From an uncultured Terriglobus sp. (GTDB lineage: Bacteria > Acidobacteriota > Terriglobia > Terriglobales > Acidobacteriaceae): 5,668 nucleotides of DNA. The DNA lies in assembly GCA_937859825.1 (NCBI GenBank), contig CALMAP010000392.1, positions 2,241-7,908 of the forward strand, in the 5' to 3' direction. Under the pieces are notes generated by a model, which searched no databases, was not told the DNA's origin, and worked only from the letters and a program-made list of their open reading frames with translations. Below are positions 1 through 5,668 of this stretch, one piece after another. Made by a program: the position numbers and the translations under genes. The first letter of the stretch is position 1, and every line of letters begins with the position of its first letter.

Positions 1-1566
1 TTCGGTCTGAATCCGCTGCTGCAGTATCCGGAGATGGTGATTCACCCGCCCATGCTTTATCTCGGCTATGTGGGCTTCTCCGTGCCGTTTGCGTTCGCCC
101 TGGGTGCGCTGATGATGCGGTACCCCGGAGAAAAGTGGATCCGCATTACACGTCGTTGGACGCTCGTCACCTGGCTCTTCCTGACAGTTGGCGTGTCACT
201 CGGTATGCACTGGGCTTACGCGGTACTCGGATGGGGCGGCTATTGGGGCTGGGACCCTGTGGAGAACGCATCCATCCTGCCATGGTTCACAGCGACAGCG
301 TTTTTGCATTCGGTCATGATGCAGGAAAAGCGCGGCATGATGAAGCAGTGGAACGTGTGGTTGATCTTTCTTACGTTCCTGCTCACCATCCTGGGTACAG
401 ATCTCACACGCGGCGGTCTCGTCAGCAGCGTGCATGCCTTTGCCCAGAGCTCCATCAGCCAGTGGTTCACGGTATTTCTGTGCATCACGATGGCGGTCTG
501 CCTGTTTACGTATTTCCGGCAGCGCTCGCATCTGGAAAGCGAGCACAAGCTGGTCTCGATCGTGTCACGTGAGAGCTCTTTTCTCTTCAACAATTTGATT
601 CTGCTCGTGACCTGCTTTACGGTGCTGTTCGGCACGCTCTTTCCTGTACTAAGTGAGTACGTGCAGGGTTCCAAGGTGACGATGGGACCGCCATTCTTTA
701 ATCGCGTCGCCGTCCCCATCGGCCTCTTCCTGCTCTTTCTGACTGGTGTCGGTCCGCTGCTGGCATGGCGTGCAACCTCGTTGCGTTCTATTCGTCGCAA
801 TTTCGTTCTACCCTGCATTGCTACCATTGGCAGCGCAGTCATTCTGATTGCCAGCGGCATCCGGCCATGGCGGGTCTCGGAGGCCGATCAGCAGGGCACC
901 ATCTACTCCCTGGTCTGCTTTTCCCTTGGCGCAGGGGTGGCGATTGCAATTCTTTCCGAGTTCCTGCGTGGCGTCGGCGTTGTGCGAACGCAGACGGGCC
1001 GCAATTTCTTCTCGTCCGCTTTGCTGCTGACTCGCCGCAACAATCGCCGTTACGGTGGCTATCTGGTGCACTTCGGCATCGTGTCGCTTTTCGTTGGCCT
1101 GGCAGGAGGCGCCTTCAACCAGCAGCGCGAACTCGAGATGAGTTTTGGCGATTCGTTGACCATCGGCAACTACAAGCTGGTGTGCCAGAGCTACACGCAG
1201 GATTCAAATCCAAATTACGACACGGACTTTGCGCTGCTGGACGTGTACGACCGCGATCGCAAGATTACACAGATGGCGCCGGAGAAGCGCTTCTACAATG
1301 CTTCTCAAACGACCAGCACCATTGTGGCAATCCACTCCACGGCGCTGCGCGATCTTTACGTTGTCTTCGAAGGCCGCAATCCAGAGACGGGCAAGCCCAT
1401 CATCAAAGTCTTTCTGAATCCTCTCGTATCGTGGATCTGGATCGGTGTGGTCATCATCGTCGCAGGAACGTTTCTGAGCCTTGCGCCACAATCGAAGTCG
1501 GCCTTGAATCCTCGTTCCGCCTCTGCGTCGCCCGAGTTACAACTACAGACTGTCGGCGGCGATTGA
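1..1566 (+). CDS. ccmF: Cytochrome c haem lyase subunit CcmF (5'-truncated by the window edge)
   Basis: CcmF is the integral-membrane core of the System I synthetase that takes haem from holo-CcmE and attaches it to apocytochrome CXXCH motifs on the outer face of the cytoplasmic membrane. The frame is open from base 1, giving 521 residues. The true start lies upstream; the ATG at 34 is internal, because the codons before it already encode the family's G-L-N-P-L-L-Q stretch. The WWD motif (GWGGYWGWDPVENAS) is at residues 77-91. Four histidines match the conserved set: His15 (HPPMLYLGYVGF), His103, His145 (SSVHAFA) and His357 (GGYLVHFG). The spacings of 88 and 42 residues between the first three equal those of E. 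coli H173, H261 and H303 as I recall them, so roughly 158 N-terminal residues are missing. About eleven membrane segments are visible, with a soluble domain at about 371-474 before the last helix (475-495). Just before His145 the usual G-T-F-L-x-R-S-G reads GTDLTRGG. The ccmH start follows the stop by 1 nt. Confidence 0.96.
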   Translation, partial: FGLNPLLQYPEMVIHPPMLYLGYVGFSVPFAFALGALMMRYPGEKWIRITRRWTLVTWLFLTVGVSLGMHWAYAVLGWGGYWGWDPVENASILPWFTATAFLHSVMMQEKRGMMKQWNVWLIFLTFLLTILGTDLTRGGLVSSVHAFAQSSISQWFTVFLCITMAVCLFTYFRQRSHLESEHKLVSIVSRESSFLFNNLILLVTCFTVLFGTLFPVLSEYVQGSKVTMGPPFFNRVAVPIGLFLLFLTGVGPLLAWRATSLRSIRRNFVLPCIATIGSAVILIASGIRPWRVSEADQQGTIYSLVCFSLGAGVAIAILSEFLRGVGVVRTQTGRNFFSSALLLTRRNNRRYGGYLVHFGIVSLFVGLAGGAFNQQRELEMSFGDSLTIGNYKLVCQSYTQDSNPNYDTDFALLDVYDRDRKITQMAPEKRFYNASQTTSTIVAIHSTALRDLYVVFEGRNPETGKPIIKVFLNPLVSWIWIGVVIIVAGTFLSLAPQSKSALNPRSASASPELQLQTVGGD

Positions 1567-1567
1567 A

Positions 1568-2050
1568 ATGAAAATGCTGTGCAGTCTATTCCGCTCCAGA
1601 GCCACCCAGTTGCTGCTTGTCTTTGCTCTCGCATTGGTCACGGTTGGTGCGGGAGACACCGGGTCTCGCTTCAATGAGATCGGTCACAAGATGGTATGCA
1701 CCTGTGGTTGCGGACAGATCTTGCTGGAGTGCAATCACGTTGGCTGCCCGAATAGTTCCGGCATGATCGACGAATTGCGACAGCAACTTGGAGCTGGCGC
1801 GAACGACACGAGTATCTTCAACACCTTCGTCGCGAAGTATGGCCCCACAGTGCTTGCAGCACCGATTCGTGGAGGTTTCGATAACGCCGCGTGGATCGTC
1901 CCGGTTGCCGTGTTCCTGCTCGCGATGGTGGGAACCGCGTTTCTCATCCGACACTGGCGAGGCAAACATCTGGTCGTCGCCAGTGCAGCTCTACTTCCTG
2001 CCGAAAGCGATGCCATGCGCGACCGCATTCGCCGCGAGACGGAGTTTTAG
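1568..2050 (+). CDS. ccmH: CcmH/CycL-family cytochrome c maturation thiol protein with variant cysteine motif
   Basis: The family acts in the periplasm to reduce or hold apocytochrome c thiols before haem attachment by CcmF. The protein has 160 residues, as expected for a short CcmH. It has an N-terminal hydrophobic segment (about 13-28), a cysteine-rich helical domain (about 35-100) and a second membrane helix (about 107-127) followed by a basic cytoplasmic tail. The domain ends with the family-like pattern of FVAKYG (86-91) followed by a loop into the helix. The standard LRCxxC motif is absent: residues 43-48 read VCTCGC, and Cys55 and Cys60 follow in LLECNHVGC, giving Cys44, 46, 48, 55 and 60. 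Similar C-x-C-G-C motifs occur, from memory, in CcmH homologues outside the proteobacteria. The ATG at 1568 lies 1 nt after the ccmF stop behind a weak GGCGG (about 1556-1560), indicating coupling. ATG 1574 is an alternative start. Family assignment is firm; the redox mechanism is inferred. Confidence 0.9.
   Translation: MKMLCSLFRSRATQLLLVFALALVTVGAGDTGSRFNEIGHKMVCTCGCGQILLECNHVGCPNSSGMIDELRQQLGAGANDTSIFNTFVAKYGPTVLAAPIRGGFDNAAWIVPVAVFLLAMVGTAFLIRHWRGKHLVVASAALLPAESDAMRDRIRRETEF
2041..2044 (+). promoter_or_regulatory. Ribosome binding site for the ccmI-like gene, inside the ccmH 3' end
   Basis: GGAG lies 6 nt before the ATG at 2051 and is embedded in the last codons of ccmH. It supports ATG 2051 as the start, and it makes re-initiation after ccmH translation likely because the stop TAG directly abuts the next ATG. 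Confidence 0.6.
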
Positions 2051-2329
2051 ATGGGCCTGGTTGCCGCTGCCGTTCTGTTTGTAGCCCTGTTTGCGTTTGT
2101 CTTCTGGCCGGAGCAGAATCCCTTCACACAACGCGCCGCCAGTCGTCTTGACTTCCTCCAGGAGAAGCGCGAGATGGTGATGAACAATCTGCGTGATTTG
2201 AATTTCGAATACCGCTCCGGCAAGTATCCGGAGCAGGACTATGCCGCGCAACGCGATTTGCTGGAAGGCGAAGCCAGCACGATTCTCGCGGAGATAGATG
2301 TGCTGGACCGCAACCCTTCAACGCGCTGA
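2051..2329 (+). CDS. Small membrane-anchored CcmI-like protein (N-terminal module only)
   Basis: This 92-residue protein has one N-terminal membrane helix (about residues 2-19, ending FWP) and then a charged, helical and probably coiled-coil segment. Within that segment, RLDFLQEKREMVMNNLRDL (32-50) and EYRSGKYPEQDYAAQRDLL (53-71) resemble the pattern in CcmI N-terminal regions, where a membrane helix is followed by leucine-rich 'L-x-D-L-x-x-x-x-x-x-G-K-x-x-x-x-D-Y' helices. Full-length CcmI (CycH) adds a periplasmic TPR domain that binds apocytochrome C termini; it is absent here, and the stop at 2327-2329 is followed by non-coding sequence. The gene starts immediately after the ccmH stop, so it belongs to the ccm operon and probably assists CcmF/CcmH assembly or apocytochrome delivery. 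That role rests on context and weak similarity. It could equally be a lineage-specific small membrane protein. No cysteine is present. Confidence 0.75.
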   Translation: MGLVAAAVLFVALFAFVFWPEQNPFTQRAASRLDFLQEKREMVMNNLRDLNFEYRSGKYPEQDYAAQRDLLEGEASTILAEIDVLDRNPSTR

Positions 2330-2379
2330 CGCAGCCAGGTGCTAACCTGCGAAGAAACACTTCATCCACAGCTTCCATC

Positions 2380-2384
2380 AGGAG
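2380..2384 (+). promoter_or_regulatory. Shine-Dalgarno sequence of the acylase gene
   Basis: AGGAG lies 4 nt upstream of the ATG at 2389, a slightly short spacing. It is the strongest ribosome-binding site in the window and fixes the acylase start, which also gives a complete signal peptide. The acylase therefore has its own initiation signal and is not coupled to the ccm genes. Confidence 0.7.
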
Positions 2385-2388
2385 CAGC

Positions 2389-4602
2389 ATGCCACTTCGC
2401 CGCCGCTTTCTTGCTTCCGTGTTTCTGGCTGTTGTTGCCCTCTCCGCACTGTCGTCCAGCGTGGCGCAAGTGGCGTTCCAACCTAAGAAAGGCTCGGAAA
2501 TTCTGTGGGATACATGGGGTATTCCGCACATCTACGCGCAGAACACGCGGGACATGTTCTATCTTTACGGCTACGCGCAGGCAGAGGCGCATGGCGACCT
2601 GCTGATGCACGTAATGGCCGCAGGACGCGGGCGCGCCAGTGAATATTATGGGGCGGGAGAGAACGATCGCAATCTGAAAAGTGACCGATGGGTCCTTTTG
2701 AACGAGGTTCCGGAGCGCTCCGCAGTCTGGTTAAGCAAGCAGACGCCGGAGTTCCGCACCTATCTCGAGGCATTTGCCGCAGGCGTGAACGCCTACGGCA
2801 CGCATCACGGCGACAAGCTGGATGCGGACGGACGCAAGGTGCTGCCCATCTCCGCGCTGGACCTGATGCAGCATGAGCAGCACTTCATCAACTTCGAGTT
2901 TGTCGCTAACGCACGCCTCGCAGAACCACCCTCAACACAACGCGCCGCATCGGAATTGCCCTTCACGCGCGACAACATGGACATGCAGGACGGCTCGAAC
3001 GGTTGGGCGCTTGCACCTTCGCATACCACCAGTGGCAAAAGCATGATGCTGATGAACCCGCATCTTGCCTGGGCCGGCGAGCAGTCGTACTTCGAGGCGC
3101 AGCTGAATGCGCCGGGAATCAACCTGTACGGTGCCACCCAGATTGGTCTGCCAGTCATGCGCTTTGCATTTTCCGATTACGTGGCCATTACCAACACCGT
3201 AAATACAAACAATGGCGCATTGCTGTATCAGCTCACCGAGCAGGACGGCGGTTATCTGATGGATGACAAGGTGAAGCAGTACGAAACGGCGCAGCATCCT
3301 TTCCGTGTACGCCAGCGCGATGGCAGCTTCACCACGGAAGTGGTGCAGGTGCAACGCAGTGTGCAGGGCCCGGTCATTCGCCGCGATGCAGGCAAACCCA
3401 TCGCTCTATTCACGTCCTGGCTGGACAAACCATTCTTCCTCGACCAGTACTGGCACATGATCACGTCCCACTCGTTGCCGGAGTATCAGGCACAACTGAA
3501 GCGGCTTGAAGTTCCGATGTACAACATTCTCTACGCCGACCGCGATGGGCATATCGAATATCTGTTCAATGCACTGGTGCCAAAGCGAACTGGCGACTGG
3601 CAGACCTGGCAAAAGCCGGTCGAGGGCAACACCTCCGCTACATTGCCCGGACCTTACCTCACCTATGACGAACTGCCCAAGCAGGTCGATCCGGCAAGTG
3701 GCTACATCCAGAATTCCAACGAACCACCATGGGACGCTGCCTGGCCGTCCATGCTCGACCGCGCGAAATATCCGGGCTACATCAGTTCGTCCTTCCCGCT
3801 CTTCCGGTCGGATCGGGCTCTCCGGATGCTGTCTGAAGATAAGCAGTTCAGCTTCGAGATGCTGCTGAAGAAAAAGCTTTCCACCAGAATGGAGATGGCG
3901 GATCGCCTTCTCCCAGAGTTGCTTGCCGCAGCAGACCGATTCGGCTCTGCTCACGCAAAGCATGCTGCAGTCGTATTGCAGAACTGGGACCGTCAATGCG
4001 AAGCAGATTCTGCCGGCGCCTTGCTCTTCTACACGTGGGCACAGCACTTTGTCGGACCGTCCGTGGGCATGCTCACACCGGACAGCCAGAAGAACTTTTC
4101 CATTCCCTATGACGTGGCGCAGCCGCTCACCACGCCTCGCGGCATCCGCGATGCTAAAGCCGCCGCACAGATGCTGGACGAGGCTGCCGTGGAAACTGAG
4201 AAGCTGTACGGCAGCATGGATGCGCAATGGGGAAAGATCATGCGCCTGCAGATCAACGGACAATCCGACGGCAACCTCGCCGGGAAACGCGGGCCCGCGC
4301 TGAACGGTGTGGATCTGCCGGGCAATGGCGGCTATGGCAACCTTGGTGTCTTTCGTGTTGTGACCTACGGACCACTGCAGGATGGCATCAAGACACCGGT
4401 GCACGGCGATGGTTTTACCATTGCGCTTGAGTTTTCCACGCCGATCCAAGCAAAAGGTCTGGTCAGCTATGGAGACAGTTCCCAGCCGGGCTCGCCACAC
4501 CACACCGATCAGCTGCCCCTCTTTCGCGATAAGCAGTGGCGGGACGTGTGGCGGGAGAGGACTGATGTGCTGCAGCATGTACAACGCCGCGAGGCGTTCT
4601 AA
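2389..4602 (+). CDS. Exported penicillin/acyl-homoserine-lactone acylase family Ntn-hydrolase
   Basis: This 737-residue enzyme precursor belongs to the penicillin amidase family, which hydrolyses amide bonds of acylated substrates (beta-lactams, N-acyl-homoserine lactones, lipopeptides) after self-cleavage into alpha and beta chains. The signal peptide is residues 1 to about 26 (MPLRRRFLAS, hydrophobic core, SVA before Gln27); RRRFL resembles a twin-arginine motif. The alpha region begins with WDTWGIPHIYA (40-50). The predicted self-processing point is Gly202/Ser203 in QDGSNGWALAP, making Ser203 the N-terminal nucleophile. Counting Ser203 as beta-1, His225 in NPHLAW is beta-23, as in the PvdQ/aculeacin acylase branch, and Val271/Asn272 fall at the beta-70 oxyanion position. 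RSVQGPV (323-329), QNSNEPPW (441-448, with the probable oxyanion Asn) and SYGDSSQPGSPHHTDQ (693-708) are further family motifs. Length is close to PvdQ (about 760). Cys537 is the only cysteine. A 59-nt gap separates it from the ccm genes. The substrate cannot be read from sequence. Confidence 0.93.
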   Translation: MPLRRRFLASVFLAVVALSALSSSVAQVAFQPKKGSEILWDTWGIPHIYAQNTRDMFYLYGYAQAEAHGDLLMHVMAAGRGRASEYYGAGENDRNLKSDRWVLLNEVPERSAVWLSKQTPEFRTYLEAFAAGVNAYGTHHGDKLDADGRKVLPISALDLMQHEQHFINFEFVANARLAEPPSTQRAASELPFTRDNMDMQDGSNGWALAPSHTTSGKSMMLMNPHLAWAGEQSYFEAQLNAPGINLYGATQIGLPVMRFAFSDYVAITNTVNTNNGALLYQLTEQDGGYLMDDKVKQYETAQHPFRVRQRDGSFTTEVVQVQRSVQGPVIRRDAGKPIALFTSWLDKPFFLDQYWHMITSHSLPEYQAQLKRLEVPMYNILYADRDGHIEYLFNALVPKRTGDWQTWQKPVEGNTSATLPGPYLTYDELPKQVDPASGYIQNSNEPPWDAAWPSMLDRAKYPGYISSSFPLFRSDRALRMLSEDKQFSFEMLLKKKLSTRMEMADRLLPELLAAADRFGSAHAKHAAVVLQNWDRQCEADSAGALLFYTWAQHFVGPSVGMLTPDSQKNFSIPYDVAQPLTTPRGIRDAKAAAQMLDEAAVETEKLYGSMDAQWGKIMRLQINGQSDGNLAGKRGPALNGVDLPGNGGYGNLGVFRVVTYGPLQDGIKTPVHGDGFTIALEFSTPIQAKGLVSYGDSSQPGSPHHTDQLPLFRDKQWRDVWRERTDVLQHVQRREAF

Positions 4603-4604
4603 GC

Positions 4605-4639
4605 CACTGATAAGCGCACGCTGTGTTGTGTATTCAGTG
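4605..4639 (+). repeat. Imperfect inverted repeat after the acylase stop
   Basis: CACTGA (4605-4610) is the reverse complement of TCAGTG (4634-4639). With one bulged base, the stem can extend by two more A-T pairs around an 18-nt loop. It sits in the 71-nt gap between the acylase stop and the next start. It might form an mRNA hairpin that limits read-through, but no T-run follows, so it is not a standard intrinsic terminator. Chance occurrence is quite possible. I see no convincing -35/-10 pair in the same gap. Confidence 0.25.
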
Positions 4640-4673
4640 ACCGCGTCAGTTGCGCCAGTTATCCTGAAGCGGT

Positions 4674-5668
4674 ATGGGTTTACGCCTCAGTTCCCTTTGC
4701 CTGCTCCTGCTTAGCTCTTCTTATGCGTTCGCCGCCGCGAACATCACCGGCGTGGTCACGAACCGGACCGTCAATAAACCTTCGGCTGGCGACGACGTGA
4801 CCTTGATCCGGCTCGCGCAGGGTATGCAGGAATCGACACGCACCAAGACTGACGCGAAGGGGCACTTCAGCCTGGATGTTCCCGATGAGGGCATTCACCT
4901 GATCCGTGTGACGCATGAGAAGGCAAACTACTTCAAACCTGCGCCTCCGGGAACGCAGTCGGTAGATCTGGATGTCTACAACGCCGCAGCCAAGGTTGCC
5001 GGTGTGTCGCTGGAAGCGAACGTCATTCGCCTTCAGACGGAAGCGGACGGCAAAAGCCTTCGCATCGTGGAAAACTTCTTTCTCAAAAACGAGTCAAGCC
5101 CCCCACGCACACAGTTTGGGGAGCGCGCCTTTGAGTTCACCCTTCCGGATGGCGCTGTCGTCGAAGGCGCCGCGGCGCAGGGCACCGGCGGTATGACGGT
5201 GCAATCGCCTCCCGTGCCGCTGCCTGAGAAGGGGCACTACGCTTTCATCTTCCCAATCCGGCCCGGTGGCCAGACCCGGTTCCAGATTTCCTACAAGGTG
5301 CCCTACACCGGTTCTCTGCAGTTTGTGCCGCTTGCGACCATGGCGACGGACAACGTTGTGGTGATGATGCCCAAGGCGATGCATTTTGACGGCGGCAGTT
5401 CACCGTTCACCTCAGTCGCTGAAGAAGTGGATGCGCAAACCTATGTTGCCCGGAATATCGCGCAGGGCAAAACGACACCCTTTTCCATCAGCGGAGCAGG
5501 ACAACTGCCGCGAACCGCGACCGGTCCCCAGGACGCTTCCCAGCAGGATCAGGGCTCCGGCCCACCCACCGGTACGCCTGCCACAGGAGCAGACCCCAAT
5601 GCCGATCCGGGTGCAAACACGAGCGACCGGCGACCGGGCGGTGGTTTGGGAGCACCTATCGGTAGCCC
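4674..5668 (+). CDS. Exported protein with carboxypeptidase-regulatory-like domain (3'-truncated)
   Basis: The frame is open from ATG 4674 to the window edge (331 codons and two bases). An in-frame TGA at 4665-4667 makes this ATG the only likely start, despite a weak ribosome-binding site. Residues 1-20 form a signal peptide (MGLRLSSLCLLLL, then AFA before Ala21). Residues 23 to about 105 look like a carboxypeptidase-regulatory-like Ig-type beta-sandwich: ITGVVTN, VTLIRL, TKTDAKGHFSLDVP and LIRVTH. A second beta-rich part (about 110-270) includes RAFEFTLPDGAVVEG and a Y-x-V-P-Y segment. The tail from about 275 is low-complexity, rich in Pro, Gly, Thr, Gln and Asp, like a flexible linker. A membrane anchor or further domain could lie beyond the window. 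No catalytic motif is visible: in this family the module is a fold label and not an enzyme. Genes of this kind sit, from memory, near ccm genes in some acidobacteria, so it may be the original neighbour of the ccmI-like gene. Function unknown. Confidence 0.85.
   Translation, partial: MGLRLSSLCLLLLSSSYAFAAANITGVVTNRTVNKPSAGDDVTLIRLAQGMQESTRTKTDAKGHFSLDVPDEGIHLIRVTHEKANYFKPAPPGTQSVDLDVYNAAAKVAGVSLEANVIRLQTEADGKSLRIVENFFLKNESSPPRTQFGERAFEFTLPDGAVVEGAAAQGTGGMTVQSPPVPLPEKGHYAFIFPIRPGGQTRFQISYKVPYTGSLQFVPLATMATDNVVVMMPKAMHFDGGSSPFTSVAEEVDAQTYVARNIAQGKTTPFSISGAGQLPRTATGPQDASQQDQGSGPPTGTPATGADPNADPGANTSDRRPGGGLGAPIGS

Noticed and set aside
34..36. ATG at 34 as the start of ccmF
   Set aside because: The frame is open upstream and already encodes conserved CcmF residues before this Met, so the gene is cut by the window edge and does not start here.
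240..860. A 206-codon minus-strand frame opposite ccmF
   Set aside because: It is antisense to the WWD motif and conserved histidine region and has no recognisable protein features.
765..1571. A 268-codon plus-strand frame overlapping the second half of ccmF
   Set aside because: The ccmF frame is intact and carries conserved residues throughout this stretch. The alternative translation is Arg/Ser/His-rich with no membrane or domain pattern.
2336..2349. Short hairpin CAGGT-GCTA-ACCTG after the ccmI-like gene
   Set aside because: The stem is only 5 bp and no T-run follows, so it is too weak to call a terminator; such repeats are common by chance.
3406..4584. A 392-codon open frame on the minus strand inside the acylase gene
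   Set aside because: It lies wholly antisense to a gene with clear family motifs along its length. Its translation is rich in Arg, His, Cys and Val with no recognisable domain, as expected for antisense shadow frames in GC-rich DNA.
4603..4673. Possible promoter before the last gene (TTGTGT near 4626 and TATCCT near 4660)
   Set aside because: The spacing of about 28 nt is far from the usual 16-18 nt, and no better pair is present.

Overview
The window is about 5.7 kb of moderately GC-rich bacterial DNA. All five supported genes lie on the + strand and coding is dense. The first three genes are the tail of a System I (Ccm) cytochrome c maturation cluster: a ccmF cut by the left edge, a CcmH-type thiol protein, and a small membrane-anchored protein resembling only the N-terminal part of CcmI. 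A complete exported Ntn-hydrolase acylase of the penicillin/acyl-homoserine-lactone acylase family follows. The last gene is an exported protein with a carboxypeptidase-regulatory-like domain, and it runs off the right edge. The CcmH variant, the short CcmI-like protein and the regulatory-like-domain protein together suggest an Acidobacteriota member (Terriglobus/Granulicella/Edaphobacter type). This is inferred from protein style and is not proven.

Layout. Positions 1-2329 hold ccmF, ccmH and the ccmI-like gene, with junctions of 1 nt and 0 nt, so they almost certainly form one translationally coupled operon. CcmF is the haem lyase core and keeps all four conserved haem-ligating histidines and the WWD motif. 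CcmH would handle the apocytochrome thiols, but it has a cysteine-rich C-x-C-x-C motif instead of the textbook LRCxxC. The CcmI-like protein is a membrane anchor plus helix and has no TPR domain. A 59-nt gap with a clear Shine-Dalgarno sequence leads to the acylase (2389-4602). A 71-nt gap containing an imperfect inverted repeat leads to the last gene (4674 to the window end).

How they work together. The ccm genes act at the outer face of the cytoplasmic membrane to attach haem covalently to c-type cytochromes. The acylase carries its own export signal and should hydrolyse amide bonds outside the cytoplasm. No functional tie to cytochrome maturation is visible, so it may be a passenger inserted in the cluster. 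The last protein is also exported and its role is unknown. No RNA gene, mobile element, CRISPR array or convincing promoter was seen. I found no clear candidate for a wholly new system. The points most worth checking are the CcmH cysteine motif, the minimal CcmI, substitutions next to a CcmF haem-ligand histidine, and the substrate of the acylase.
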